Below, piece by piece: positions 1 to 12,320 of a stretch of DNA of 64,000 bases. Below the pieces are notes generated by a model that saw only the letters and a list, made by a program, of their open reading frames with translations, was not told the origin of the DNA and made no database searches. Numbering within the stretch: the stretch's first letter is position 1; every line of letters begins with the position of its first letter. Origin of the DNA: Cenococcum geophilum 1.58 (Eukaryota > Ascomycota > Dothideomycetes > Gloniales > Gloniaceae); assembly GCA_001692895.1 (NCBI GenBank), contig KV748227.1, positions 248,001 through 312,000 of the forward strand. Reading direction: 5' to 3'. Both the position numbers and the translations under genes were made by a program.

Positions 1-2000
1 GCTAGGGTTTAATACCGATCTAGTATACAAAGCAACGTTAAGCTCTGGTAGAGAGGTTCCTTCCTTATACTCCTTTTAAGCTAACTTCTAGGCAGTAAGC
101 TTTTGTTTTTCCAGATCCTCTGCCTTAAGTCTATCAACATCTTCCTAGGTAAGGACTCTGCCCTTACTTAGGAGTCTCCTACTACCTTTTTTATCTATTT
201 TAAATACTTAAAACTTCTTATTCTCTTCTCTTTATATATACGCATTAATCGCAAAGCCTATAGTAGCTTTAAATAGCTTTTTAAGACGTTGTTAAACGGG
301 GGATTTAAGCATACCGTCTAGTCGCTCGGTAGTTAATTCAGCAATCTAATTTCGTAGAGATTAAAAGTCCTGTACCGTTTTAGGTGTCCTTAGCGTTTAA
401 GGATTTATATTCGTAATTAATTAATTTGTTTCTAGGCTTACGGAGGGCCCTATACGTAGTAGGGTCTTTAAAATAGCTGTAGGATTGTATAGTAGAAGAC
501 CTATGGCTTTCTAAGCGTTACAAATCGTCTTATAGGTGAACGCCTTTACGCGCGCGGCTGGGTAGAGCTTTATAAAATACTCTTTATTCACCCCTATATA
601 GCTATATTAACAGAAGTCGTCTACTTCTACTCTGTAGTGGTGTTAAAGGGGTCCAAAACAGCCTATATCTAGCGGCTAAAGCTTATGCGTTAAATAAGGC
701 GGGAGAGCCACCAAGACGATCTTGTGCGATAGTGTATACTAAATAAACTGCCAAGTAAGATAGCTTAAATAGTTATCCATTAAAAGCATACAGTAGCTTT
801 AAATATTACCCTTATTATCCTCCATAAGTTATCTTATATATTTATTATAGTGTTTAATATAATATAGGCCTAACGAGTTGTCTGTCTAGCCATTGGTTAA
901 GGTCATATAGGTATATCTATAAAGGCGCTTATCTTGCTTAGTAATTTAATACTAAGTCTTTTGGTGTTGCTACCCCTTCCAAATTAAGAACGGAGGTAGG
1001 TAAGAGATATTGGCGGTAATTGTCTCTATAATAGAGACTAACTCTTATAATCATGGTTATTAAACAGTCCAGTTCTTTAACCTCTCCCTACTATCCTTGC
1101 TAGAGATAATTATTCGAGCTATTACTGCATAGCCTAGCATAACCCCTTTCTCATTAAATTTGTGTATAAATTTTAAGTGCTTAATTAAATATTTATCTCG
1201 TACGCTTTAAAAGAACTTAAACTAGTTATAGATAATAACTAGATTATTATTCTAGGCCCTCTGGCAATCTAATTAACGACTTATAATAGTATAGAGCCCG
1301 TAACGTTGTATAAATCCCCCCCCCCTAATATTTACCTATTACCCTACCTTCTGCCAAGAACAAGCTCGCCATTATAGGAAGTATATTAACCCTTATTGCA
1401 AGGCCCTAGGACTAACATTTATGTATCTATTTAATAATTTAATCTTCCTAATAAGGATATAATAGCGTTTTATAAGCTAGGTGTTAAGGGAGACGCCTAG
1501 TAAGGTAATGCGAAACGGTAGAATGGGGTAATACGCGAACGCCAGAGGCTTTACAAATTGATAGCTTAACGCCCGATTTAACGTCTTATATAGCTTTTTA
1601 TATAGAGACTTCGGCTTTATAAGAACTTAATTTGGGAAGGGATATATTAATTTGTACAAGGAATTTCGGGTTTAGGTGTAATTTGGTAGGGAAGAAGAAG
1701 AGCGCGTATAGACGCGTATATCTCGCTTAGGGGGGTGGCACGTTACTGACTTATTATCTAATAAGTAGTGTATTATTAGCTATAAAATTTAGGACACCTA
1801 GTTATTCTACCCCCACTGCTGTCGCCTCTGCCGTTACGGCTTTGTATCTACACTTAGTATTATTTTAACTTTCCTACCTCGTAATAGAACGATTTCTCTT
1901 AGTACGCCCACCTCTACTATCTAACGATGTTATCCTTGCCCTAAAATTATTTAATTTAAAAGGCAATAGCAGATGCTGTAGCGGGGCACCTCCGAGGGAG
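1..2000 (-). mobile_element. RIP-degraded pogo/Fot-like DDE transposase relic
   Basis: Read on the minus strand, roughly 1980 down to 300 gives a stop-riddled but recognisable DDE_1 (pogo/Fot1/Tan1-type) transposase. Near 900-770 there is an LLMDNYLSYLA-like stretch matching the family's LLLDNHGSHLT catalytic block. Near 690-610 the sequence reads close to YLTHKLxPLDIGCFGPL, the hallmark YLTHLLQPLDVGVFGPL block, followed by the usual YPAARVKAF / GLLPYNP region near 560-490. Stops are mostly TAG/TAA at former Trp/Gln positions, as RIP produces. The element may run off the left edge. Terminal repeats were not found, so the borders are approximate. Confidence 0.72.
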
Positions 2001-2159
2001 CTAGTAGGCCGGGGGAGCTAGGTGGGCCGTGTGAGCCAGTGGTTATAGAGTTACGATAGGGGCGTATATACTGCCTTTAACCAGGCGATTAAGGTAGAAG
2101 ATTATGAAGCTTTGTAGTTTAAGGTTAATTTAGTACGTACTTCCTTCCTTACCTTTTCC

Positions 2160-2300
2160 TTACCTTATGTTAAGACTTACTATTTATGGTATGTATTTGA
2201 TCTGGAGCCATATTGGAGTCCTGGAGCTCCACCGCCTTCTCAGCGTATGGAGTGGATTTGGGGGTCAAATCCACTCCAGCCTAGTCCAATAAGATCACTG
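2160..2300 (-). mobile_element. hAT-type element terminal relic
   Basis: The end at 2300 reads, inward on the minus strand, CAGTGATCTTATTGGACTAG. This is close to the CAGTGATCTTGTTGGATTGG terminus of the intact 770-bp element at 28830-29599. Just inside lies a perfect foldback, GGAGTGGATTTG...CAAATCCACTCC (2249-2277), in the same relative place as the GGCGTGGAT...ATCCACGCC foldback of that element. The opposite end was not found, so this is a truncated or decayed copy. Confidence 0.55.
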
Positions 2301-2700
2301 TAAACTAGCTTCTACTCCTTTAAACAAACCTTCTTACGGACCTTCTTAAGACATAGAAGACGCGTATAGGCGGAGGCGCGCGCCTTAAGGCCACGACGCT
2401 CCTCCTTACGTACTCGCTCGGCACGAGCGTGGTCTTCGTTTTAAAGATAGTAAATTTCGGTAAGGGCGCTTAATAGCTTACTATTAAGCTTCATAGCGGT
2501 AGATTAGGCCTAGAACCCTAAGAGTAATTAACAAGGGTACTTAGTAACTATTAAGAACGATATAACGTGTATATTTAGTATTAGATATAGAGTGAACGTT
2601 ATAGGACGACCGTATATTCGCTTTTAGATATTTAGAATAAGAGGAAGGTTAACAACCGGAAGGAGCCGCGATTATAACGTAAACTAACCCCTCTTTTATA
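2301..2700. other. AT-rich repeat-derived DNA, unassigned
   Basis: No open coding region is visible. The stretch has the same RIP-like composition as its neighbours. A GC-richer patch at 2350-2440 looks like the basic tail of a degraded transposase on the minus strand, but no family could be assigned. Confidence 0.4.
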
Positions 2701-3113
2701 TGATAAGAATACGGAGTAGATATTATCTTATTAAGTAATGGTATAGTAGCAATAGTGCGTATACATCGTTAAGTAGGTAATGAAGGAGTTACTTTAGGTA
2801 TAATAAGTAATATAGAAAACAAAATTTAATAAAGGGATGCTATACCTTTAATTAATAACCTAGAGATATAGGATATCTTTAAAGATAAAGATAAAAAGGA
2901 GGGGGATAGTATATAGTATAGGCTATAATAGAACTAGTAGATCTATATAATAAGTAGTAAGCAATATTATATAATAAGGTTTATAAGGTCTATCTTATAT
3001 ACCTTATATATAAAGGGATTTCTTAAGAGTTAGGTTATATATTTAAAGGAGTTCCTACCTAGATAGTTCTCTTTTTATAGTAAATCTTAGAACATAATTA
3101 GAGTTAATCTATT
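2700..3113 (+). repeat. Inverted fragment of a gypsy LTR end (older copy)
   Basis: This stretch is a diverged reverse complement of the internal/LTR junction of the neighbouring gypsy element. The AAAAAGGAGGGGGATA region at about 2893-2908 mirrors TCTCCCTCCTTTTTATC at 3540-3556. The segment 3045-3113 mirrors the LTR segment around 3225-3290. The LTR match resumes in the same inverted sense right after 11228. The full gypsy element therefore inserted into this older inverted relative. Confidence 0.75.
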
Positions 3114-3536
3114 TATAACGGAACCTTATAGCAAGAACTACGATGGGCTCGTTATTGGGCTAGGTATATAGGTGATATAAGTTAAAATTAATAAAGTAAT
3201 ATTAACTGGTGGAGTGGTTACCTAATAGATTAACTCTAATTATATTCTAAGAATTACTATAAGGAAGGAACTATCTAGGTAGGGATTAAGGGTCCTTAAA
3301 TATATAACCGTACTCCTATAAAATCCATCTTATATATAATATACGCTTTATATATAAGGTATATAAGTTTCTCTTATTCCTCTTATCTAATATATAGCAC
3401 ATTATATAACCTTAGCTACCCTTCCTTATTATATAGTTTTATTAGTTCCATTCTAGACTATACCTAAATTAACTAACTAGCTTTTTCTAACTCCTCTCTA
3501 AGTAGTTATAATATTGTACTTAAAGCGTCCGTAATA
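3114..3536 (-). repeat. gypsy LTR (3' LTR in element sense)
   Basis: A 423-bp direct repeat of 10801-11223. It begins TATAACGGAACC and ends GTCCGTAATA on the plus strand. The ends are RIP-altered versions of the canonical TG...CA, since the partner copy still ends GTCCGTGACA. Confidence 0.88.
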
Positions 3537-3699
3537 CTATCTCCCTCCTTTTTATCTTTGTTCTTAAATATTCCTAATATCTCTAAGTTGTTTATTAGAG
3601 GTGTAATATCTATCTAATTAATTTAGTTAATATTATTACTTATTATACCTAAAGCAATTTCTTCTTTACAAACCTAACGTCGTGCTCGCACCGTTGCTG

Positions 3700-6600
3700 C
3701 GATATTATCTCTTAGTAAGATTATACTATCTCCGTATTCTCGTTGTTTAAAAAAGGGGTTAGTTTATATTATATTGGCGAGTCCTTTTTCGCAACAACCG
3801 TCCTCTTATTTAAAGTGCACTAAAGTAAATATTTATTCGTCCTGTAACGTTCGCTCTACTTTTAATGCTAAATATATATAACCTACTACTCTTAATAGTC
3901 GTCTGGTTCCCTAATTAATTTATTTTAGGGTCTCGTATTTAATCTACTACTGCGCGGCTAGATGGTAAACTATTTTAAGCCCTTACTAAGTTAAAACGTT
4001 CTTGCGATGCGGAATAGAAGGCCCTAAATGCTTATATTGCGGTATCTACTCACCCACTTCGTCTTAAAAAGGGTTATAAGAAGGTCCATTTTAAAGAGTA
4101 GAAACTTATAGAATAGGGTCTATAGGAGCTTAGTAATAAAAGAACGGATTCTCTTTTAGCTAAGAAGGAAATAAATCTAAGTAGTTTAGCAACTACTCTT
4201 CTTAGGTCCCCCTTAGGTGACTTATTTTTTAGCAATCCTTCTTTATTAATGCTGCCTAACCTAATCTCTTTTAATACTCCTATACCTTTCCTATAACATT
4301 CTTTAAATTTTCTAGTAGTTCCTAGGTAGTCTTAGTGTAGCCTATCTACTTAACCTTATACTATATTTTATTGTTAACGTCCTTATAACTAACGATCTTT
4401 AAAACTTACTATTTGTCTTCTTCCTATCCTCTATACGTGTCTGCCTTATAAACTAGTAGCTTAACATTCCTATATACTGGCTCTAGCATTATAATATACT
4501 ATATAGGGTAGATCTTTATCTTAGCTAGTAGGTTTAACTTAAATATAACTAGTAAAATTCTTTACTTAATTTTAAAAGGTCCTAGTCTAACATAGTCTAA
4601 CTTCTTACTTAGTTGTTAACTTTTGAAATTTTTATATAGTAGCCATACTTTATCTCCCTTCTTAAGATCTGGTCCCTTAGATCTCCTAGCATTATAGTAT
4701 ATTTTTATTCTCTTTTATACCCTTTTTACTAATTCTATAAGGTCTATATAAAGATTTATTAACGTCTTTATTCTTTCTTTAGCTATACTACTTATTTTCT
4801 TCACTTATTATAGTAACAACGATATTTTTAGCTTATATCCGTAATTTGCCTTAAATAGTAATATGCCTATTCCTTCTTAAGGTGTTACATTATATATAAA
4901 CTATATAACTAGTAATAATAATACCTAATTATTCTATATATAATTAATATAGTGTCTTAGATACTATTCTAGTGTCTAATTTAATCTTTCCATTTAACCG
5001 TCTGTCTATAGGTAATATACGGTAAAAGTTACTACTTAAACTCCTTACTCCGCTAAGAATACTTTCTAGAATACTACTATAAATCTTAAATCTCTGTCTA
5101 ATATAATCTTATTTAGTGCTCCGTGCCTTATAAACACTTTTTTAATATAGATTCTAGTAATATCTTCTGCTAATATTTCTTCTATATACGCTATAAAGTA
5201 TTCCCACTTTATAAGCTTATCTACTATTACTAAGATTGCGTTATAATTTTATCCGGTAATAAAATCTTTTAATTTTAGTAACTTAATAATAAAGTCCCAT
5301 AATATAACCTCCCATAGTCTCTCTGGTATTTTAATAGGTTATAGCCCTCCATATAGCTTATGCCTTATTAGTTTATTTCTTTAGTAATTTAAATATTTCT
5401 TTATAACCTTTTACGCTAAGCCCTAGATTCCATTAATAATATACTCCTCTTAGAGTCTTAACACTAAGCCCGTAGCTCCGTTATATCCTTAAGTTAATTC
5501 CCTATAGAATTTCTCTATAAATTGCTCTACTATGCTTCTTAGGATATACTTTACTTCTTAATTTTTATATATATCCGTCTGTAGATCTTCTAGCTATGCC
5601 TCTAGAATTCTTTATATCTAAAAGCTTTCTGGTAACTTATAAACTCTATCTAGTTCTTCTTAAATTGCTATAATTTTCGGGTAATTATATCTAATTAATC
5701 CGTCTACATCTTTTCGCAGTAAAGCCCCTAATGGCTTTTTATTATTCTATAGTTTAGCTTTTTAACTTAGAGTATCTGCTCGTGTATTATCTATACCCTT
5801 AGTATACTAAATCTTAAAATAGTATTCTATAAGCATCTTTACCTATCTAACTTATTTCTAGTTAAGTTCCTTTATTATTAGGAATCCCGTTAGGTTCTTA
5901 TAATCTATTTTAACTATAAATAGTTTCTTTATGCCTTATAAGAATGCTCTCTATTTTTTTAATACTATAACTATACCTAATAACTCCTTGTTATAGATGT
6001 TGTAGTTTAACTCTAGTAGTATTATCTTTTAACTATAATACGCCACTAGGTGCTATCTATCTTAATATTTCTATATAAAGTATACCCCTAGTATAAAGTC
6101 TAATATATTTATCTCTATAACCGTTTTTAGTCCTAGTTAATAGATCTTAAGAACTGGCTCCTAGGTAAATAACCTCTTAACTTCTTTAAATAATTCCTAC
6201 TATTCCTTTCCCTATACCTATAGTTCTTCTTTCTTTATTAATCGCGTAAATAGTTTAATATCTTTTAACTACTACGCTATAAACCTTCTATAGTAATTGC
6301 AAACCCCTAAAAACAATCTTAATTACGTAACGTTCTCTAGTTCTTACTAATTTACTATAGCCTTAATCTTTTTTAGATCTATATTAAGTTGGCCTAGTTT
6401 AATAATAAATTTAACGAAATCGGTCTTCCTAGTAAAGAACTCGTATTTCTTAATTGCTACTAGTATCTGTTTCTCTTATAGTCTCCTTAAAACCTATTTA
6501 ACGTATTCTTTGTATTCTTTCTTAGTTATTAAGTAGATAATAATATCGTTAAGATATACCATAATAAATTTATTTAAGTATTCTCCTAATATATTGTTAA

Positions 6601-8800
6601 TACGCTTCTAGAACGTTACTAGTATATTTATAAGCCTAAATTGTATAACTAATGGTTTATACAGTCCTTCCTTTAATTTAAAGGCTGCCTTTTATTTATC
6701 GCCTTCCTTAATTCTAATCTAATAGTATACCTATCTTAGATCTATCTTCGTGAAGATTTACGCGTTGCCTATCCTATTTTAGATTTTGCTAATTAAGGGT
6801 AAAGGATACCTATCCTTCCTAGCAATGCTGTTTAACTGTCTATAGTTAATATACAGCCTTAGTTTACTATTCTTCTTTAGTATAAATAGTACTGGATAAC
6901 CCGCTAATAACTACGATGGTCTAATATATCCCTTTTATAGGTTTTCCTAGATAAACTCTTTTAATGCTCTACCTTCTTCTTTAGTAAGCTTATAGATTAG
7001 AAAGAACCTTAGGCTTATTCCTAGTTCTAATTCTATCTTATAGTCCCATACTATATATTTTAATAGCTTCTTACTTTCTAGTGACTATAGTTTCTTGCTA
7101 TACTTATAGTATCTTTTTAGTACATAACTTATATGACGGCTCAAACCATCAAACAAATGTCTCGACAGAGACTTAAACAAATACTTGCAAGATCAAGCGA
7201 ACGAATGCTGTATTACGAAGATATTAAGCTAAGGAGCAAGAGAAGGTGGTGAGGCGACGTCTATATACACATGCCAAGTCTTACGCAAACCCCTGACTAG
7301 GTGACGCGCTCCAGCGCCGTCACAACTTAAGCCTTACTTAGTCTCTTTGTACGTCGCTCTAACTTAGTACTATACTAACTTAGTTTATTATCGCATCTTA
7401 CGGCGTTAAGTATCTTTAATATCGACCTAACTTATAATCTAATTAATCCTTAAATTGTATTCCTATAACTAAGGTATTCCTAGCACTACCTTATTGTTTC
7501 CTAATAGTAATATATTAAAAGACATCTCGATTTATCTTCCTTTAATGGTTATCTAAATCGGTCCTATTTTAAGATTAATAATACCTCCTCCGTAGGCTAT
7601 TAGATCTCCTAAAATTATAACTAATAGGTAAGGACATTCCTTTTTCTTATATAGTAACCCCATTCTTTTAACTACTATTAATGAGATATAATTTCTTATT
7701 ACTCCACTATCTATTAATGCTTCGAACTACTGATCTTACTATTTAACTTATAAATTTAGGTGTTATCCTTAAATTCCCTTAAGGGTCTAAGGCTCTACTA
7801 CTAGTTCCCTCTAGTTCTGTAGGCCTCCACTTTTCCTAACTATTAGCTGCTTAATCCTATTTATACTTAGTCTACTTTTAGCTAATACTTAGTTCGCTTT
7901 TTGTCTTTAATATACTATAGATACGTATTCTCTAGGTATTCCCACCACTATTATCTATCTAGGCACTCTTCTATAAGGAATCTTCCTGGCTAAAGTATTA
8001 AGTCCCCTTAGCTTTATACTTCTATTAGGTGCTAACTATATATATACTTAGTATTTCGATATTTCGCCTTATCTAATAACTAGTATATCCTCGCTAGGTA
8101 CTTCCGGTTTTTATCTTTAGGTGCTCTATACATATTATATGTATTATCCACGCACGTAATCTATACCAATGTGTAATATACTTAGTGTTTTAGGTTAACT
8201 CTTAGCTTATCTTTGTCCTTAAGTTTAAACCTTTCTTATATTAATCTAAGCGTTACAACTTCATTTATAGGTACTATAATTTGCCTCTTACTTCTCTAGT
8301 CCTCTAATTACTCCTCTAGATCTTTTAATATTATAATTAAGGCTCCTTTAATATAACTTATAGCCTTTTCTGTAATTAGGTGGTTTTAGATAACTTTCTT
8401 ATCTAACTATATATAGAAATCTTCCCACTTATTATTATGTCGTTGCCTATACTACTTTTAGTATAGCTACTAGAGTGTATACGGCTTATCCATAAGGAAG
8501 TATCTTTTTATTACTATATTATAATAGCCCTTTATATATTATTTCTTAAACCTAGTTAGAATCCCTAGATCCTCTTCTTACTCTAATTTAGTAAGCTATT
8601 TAGCTTTTAGTATGCCTACTCTAGGCCTATTAGTAATTCTTTATATAGGTACTCTATCCCTTATATATCCTAGTATGCTAAATCTCTTATCTAGTTTCTA
8701 TTCTTACTATAAGGTAATTCTCGCTCTAAATTCCTCTATGGTTTCTTTCCTTTCGCGTCTTATAAGTAGATCCTTAAAGTCACTTTACTTCCTAATCTTA
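3700..8800 (-). pseudogene. Degraded gypsy pol region
   Basis: On the minus strand, 6900-6650 reads through stops as [25 protein letters not shown] ... IFTKIDLR ... YYxIRIKEGDK. This matches the gypsy reverse-transcriptase fingers/palm (KLRxCVDYRxLNxIT...KDRYPLPLI, FxKIDLRxAYHQIRI). Integrase and RNase H should lie toward 3700-5900 and protease toward 7400-7900, but these were not resolved individually. The longest surviving open stretches are chance RIP products. Confidence 0.7.
7132..7324. repeat. Solo LTR inserted in the gypsy element
   Basis: A 193-bp insertion of visibly higher GC than its surroundings. It begins TATGACGGC (RIP form of TGTGACGGC) and ends GCCGTCACA, so the ends are inverted TG...CA-type termini. 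A 5-bp duplication ACTTA flanks it exactly (7127-7131 and 7325-7329). The pol sequence is continuous if the insertion is removed. No internal coding region remains, which fits LTR-LTR recombination. Confidence 0.8.
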
Positions 8801-9299
8801 GTATTAACATTTTAATCTTTAGGCCGAACACTGTATTCCCCTAATAAGTCTTCTAAGTCTATATATCTGTCTCCCAGTCTAACTGCTATTTATATTGCAG
8901 ATTCTCTAATCTATAAAGAAGCCTCTTACCTCTTATTTACGAGTGCCCTTATTCATACTCCAAATTTTTAGTCCCTTAGATTCTTTAATCCTAAGCTTAC
9001 TCCTAACTTAAGCTTTACTCCTGCCTTAGTCTAACTAAGCTTAGGTATTCTTATCTTGTCTTAAGAGTCTTATACCTATAGGAAACTCTATCCCGAGCTT
9101 ATTTATATATCTTTAAACTAAGCTACTGCTCTACTCTATTGGTTATTATCTGTTATAGGTCCTTAAGCTTGCCTTATCTCGTCTTAAGAGTTTTAGTTAC
9201 CTCGCATCTTATCTTAAGAATCTTAAGTCTTTAGCCTTTTGCCTTTATTAAGTGCTAAAGTGGCTTACTATCCTACTTCTCTTACGTCTTATAAAGCGA

Positions 9300-10755
9300 T
9301 AGACATTGTATCTAGTGGGGTCTTAATCCCTACTAATGTTCCCTACTCTATAGTGGAATTATCCTCTACTTCTTATATAATATCTTTAATGGCTATATAT
9401 TCCTAGTAAACCGCTTCTATTACCTTATTATTACAAAATGTTTTACCTTTATTAAATTTATTGTCCTTAATATCTAATCTATGAACTGGTTTGTTGGTTC
9501 CTCTATATTCTAAGGATTTTAGCTCCTATAGCCAATAGCTTATGCTATACTTAGCGTCTTTATAAATTTGGCATGCGTTATTATAACAAAACGCAAAACT
9601 TCTAATTAAACACTCTTTTATTCCTTATAGTATACTATTATCCCTCTATATATATATGTCTTCTACTATTAGTCTAGTTCCCTTTATTATATAATATCTC
9701 TAACTATCTTTATAATCCCTTATAAAGTAACCTTATTTTCCGCAATTTATATAAGCTCTATCTTTAAACTATTAACTTTNNTATANAGTCCGCCTAAACG
9801 TCTTNTACTNNTAANATCCCTAGTTTAGCCTCNNCTNNTTAGTCCTATAATTACTAGATCCTTAACCTCTAGGTTTTTATAGTTTCTTACTCCATCTCTT
9901 ATAGGCTTCTTTAGTATTACTTAGGTCTATTAGCTCTGCGCCATTCTATAGTTTCTAACTTAGTTTCGGTTGTTGCGTACTTTACGTCTTATATAACTAT
10001 AAAACTCTATCCTAGCCTCTTTTAGCCTAGTCCCTTTAGTAGATCCAATTATTAATCTTAATCGCTTAATCTATTAATTCCCTTAGGGTGTCCACATCTT
10101 CTATTAGAATAATTACGTCCTAGACTTTAGCCTTAAGTCCCTGCTTATACTATGCCATAAGCGCCCTATTATTCCACTTAACTTATATAGCTAGCGTCTA
10201 AAACTGTGTTATATACTTAATTGCTAAGGTTTATTACGTAATATCTTAGAGTTTTCTTTCTACCGTGGTTACTGCCTCTAGGTCTCTAAATATTTATATA
10301 AGTCTCTCTATAAACCCTTCCTAGCTTAAGAATATAAACCGCACCTCTTAATTGGTGGTTATTATTCCATTTGCCTATATTTCTATAAGGTAAGACTTAA
10401 ACCACTTAAGTGCTTTCCCTAATAGGAATAGTCCCGTATAGGCTATTTGATCTATAGGTGTTAGTAGCTTTACCCCTTCTTATATAACTTTAAAGTATAT
10501 TTAGGTAAGAAACCCCTTAAGCTTTAATCTTTCTCCTAAGTACCTCTTAATTAATAGTAACTTAATCTTTACTACTCTAATCCCATTAACCCTTTCTTCT
10601 AATGCTGCATTGTTTATTATTAACTAGTTAACTATCTCTTATAGTTATCCAACCGTTATAGGTTGCTGCGAGTTAGTATCTGCTATACTAGTGTCGCCTA
10701 ACCTTAAAGTAGTTGCCGCCGTCAATAGCGTTATAGTAGCTGCTTTTGGTGGCAT
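9300..10755 (-). pseudogene. Degraded gypsy gag region
   Basis: Just inside the 5' LTR on the minus strand an ATG at 10755-10753 opens MPPKAATITLLTAATTLRLG. A gag-like reading continues through stop codons (for example GKALKWFKSYL and ALMAQYKQGLKAKVQD), the latter typical of the retrotransposon gag domain. Stops fall where Gln and Trp codons are expected, consistent with C-to-T and G-to-A change. Ambiguous bases (9780-9838) fall near the expected zinc-knuckle region. Confidence 0.7.
9780..9838. other. Scattered ambiguous bases (N)
   Basis: About ten Ns are interspersed between 9780 and 9838 inside the repeat. This indicates unresolved or collapsed repeat copies in the assembly, so sequence-level inferences here are unsafe. 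Confidence 0.95.
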
Positions 10756-10800
10756 ATTATTTGACTTTTTATACTTAATACTATAACTAGGTAGTAATTA

Positions 10801-11223
10801 TATAACGGAACCTTATAGCAAGAACTACGATAGGCTCGTTATTAGGCTAGGTATATAGGTGATATAAGTTAAAGTTAATAAAGTAATATTAACTGGTGGA
10901 GTGGTTGCCTAACAGATTAACTCTAATTATATTCTAAGAATTACTATAAGGAAGGAACTATCTAGGTAGGGACTAAGGGTCCTTAAATATACAACCGTAC
11001 TCCTATAAAATCCTTCTTATATATAATATACGCTTTATATATAAGGTACGTAAGTTCCTCTTATTCCTCTCGTCTAATACGTAGCATATTATGTGACCTT
11101 AGCTACCCTTCCTCGTTATATAGTTCTATTGGTTCCATCCTAGACTGTGCCTAAATTAACTAACTAGCTTCTTCCGACTCCTTTCTAAGTAGTTATAACA
11201 TCGTACTTAAAGCGTCCGTGACA
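10801..11223 (-). repeat. gypsy LTR (5' LTR in element sense)
   Basis: A 423-bp direct repeat of 3114-3536, from TATAACGGAACC to GTCCGTGACA. It has the same length as its partner and is followed directly by the CTATT target duplication (11224-11228). Confidence 0.88.
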
Positions 11224-11228
11224 CTATT

Positions 11229-12220
11229 AGGCACTTACTCTACTAGTTAGATCTTATTATTATTATTGACCTATATACTTAGCCTATTAATAAGTCTACC
11301 GTAGTATCTACTATAAGACTTTATTATAATTATCCAATTCTTATATACTCCTAAGTCCACTTAGCTCGGGTTCTTATAGCTAATAGCTTACGCTATACTT
11401 AGCGTCTTTATAAATTTAATAGGTATTATTATAATAGAAAGTAAAGTACTTAATCGAATACTTTCTTATTCCTTATAGTATACTTACGTTTTCTTATATA
11501 CTACTATTTTTTACTATATTAATGCCCTTTACTATATAGTTACTGTCAACTTATAAAATACGCCCTATTTGGCTTCGCTAATAGGACCGGTCTTTTTGAG
11601 CCAATAGGGCGTTCAACAGTTACTCTAACCCCCTCTATAGTCTTTATAACGGCACTTTTACGCATTACCTAGCTATAGTGCCTAATTAGGGGTCGGCTAA
11701 GGGCTTAGCTCTATGTATATAGACGCGTCCTTTCTTCCACCTTCTGCCCCTTATCTTGATATCTGAGTCCATAGACTACCAATTGTATAGGTGTGCACGC
11801 GTTATATTACCGTGCCAGAGTCTCGATTAACTGAGTCGCCGTGACAGTCTTTAGCGTAATATCCTTATTTACCGTAATTTATATAAGCTCCTTCTTTAAA
11901 CCACTTATCTTGCTATAAAGTTCGCCTAAACATCTTCTATTATTAAGATCCCTAGTTTGGCCTATACTCCTTAGTCCTTTAATTATTTAATCCTTAACCT
12001 TTAGGTTTTTATAATTTTCTTCTTAACCCTCGCGTTCCGCTAAGGTCTATTAGCTCTACGCTATACTATAGTTTAGATACCTACTAATATATCTTCTTTA
12101 TATACGTCGGTCCCTATTATCCTTTACTTAATTTTTTACTTTAGTAGAGCTAGTTATCTATCTAATAGCCTATTCGATTAATTCTTTTATATCATATTCT
12201 ATACGTTTATCAATTTAATT
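11229..12220 (-). mobile_element. Older gypsy-related fragments with an insertion
   Basis: The first ~150 bp continue the inverted LTR relic interrupted by the main element: CTATTAGGCA...TACTAGTTAG mirrors LTR sequence near 10885-10915. From about 11370 to 12100 the sequence resembles the main element's gag region (about 9520-9960) in the same orientation. A non-homologous stretch of about 320 bp (11541-11865) interrupts that similarity. It starts with an 85-bp imperfect hairpin (CGCCCTATTTGGCT...AGCCAATAGGGCG) and has no clean target duplication. RIP-like composition ends near 12220. Confidence 0.6.
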
Positions 12221-12320
12221 CAACCCGCCTAAACACTTGATTTAATTTGAATTAGCTTGGCAGAGGACCTCGATTTGAATTGATGAGAAAGTTTGCTGGC
12301 ACCCCTGTCTCTGATCCATC

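Larger units (their letters stand above)
3114..11223 (-). mobile_element. Ty3/gypsy LTR retrotransposon, RIP-inactivated
   Basis: A complete but dead element about 8.1 kb long. It has two co-linear 423-bp LTRs (3114-3536 and 10801-11223), coding sense on the minus strand, and flanking 5-bp target duplications CTATT (3109-3113 and 11224-11228). The gag-like region starts near 10755 and gypsy-type reverse transcriptase lies near 6650-6900. All frames are full of TAA/TAG stops. TpA is heavily over-represented and CpA/TpG nearly absent, which fits RIP. A 193-bp solo LTR of another family interrupts it at 7132-7324. Ambiguous bases lie in its gag region at 9780-9838. Confidence 0.9.

Noticed and set aside
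8612-8815. 67-aa hydrophobic open frame in the gypsy element
   Set aside because: It lies antisense to degraded gag/pol sequence in AT-rich RIPed DNA; the hydrophobic residues are a product of composition.
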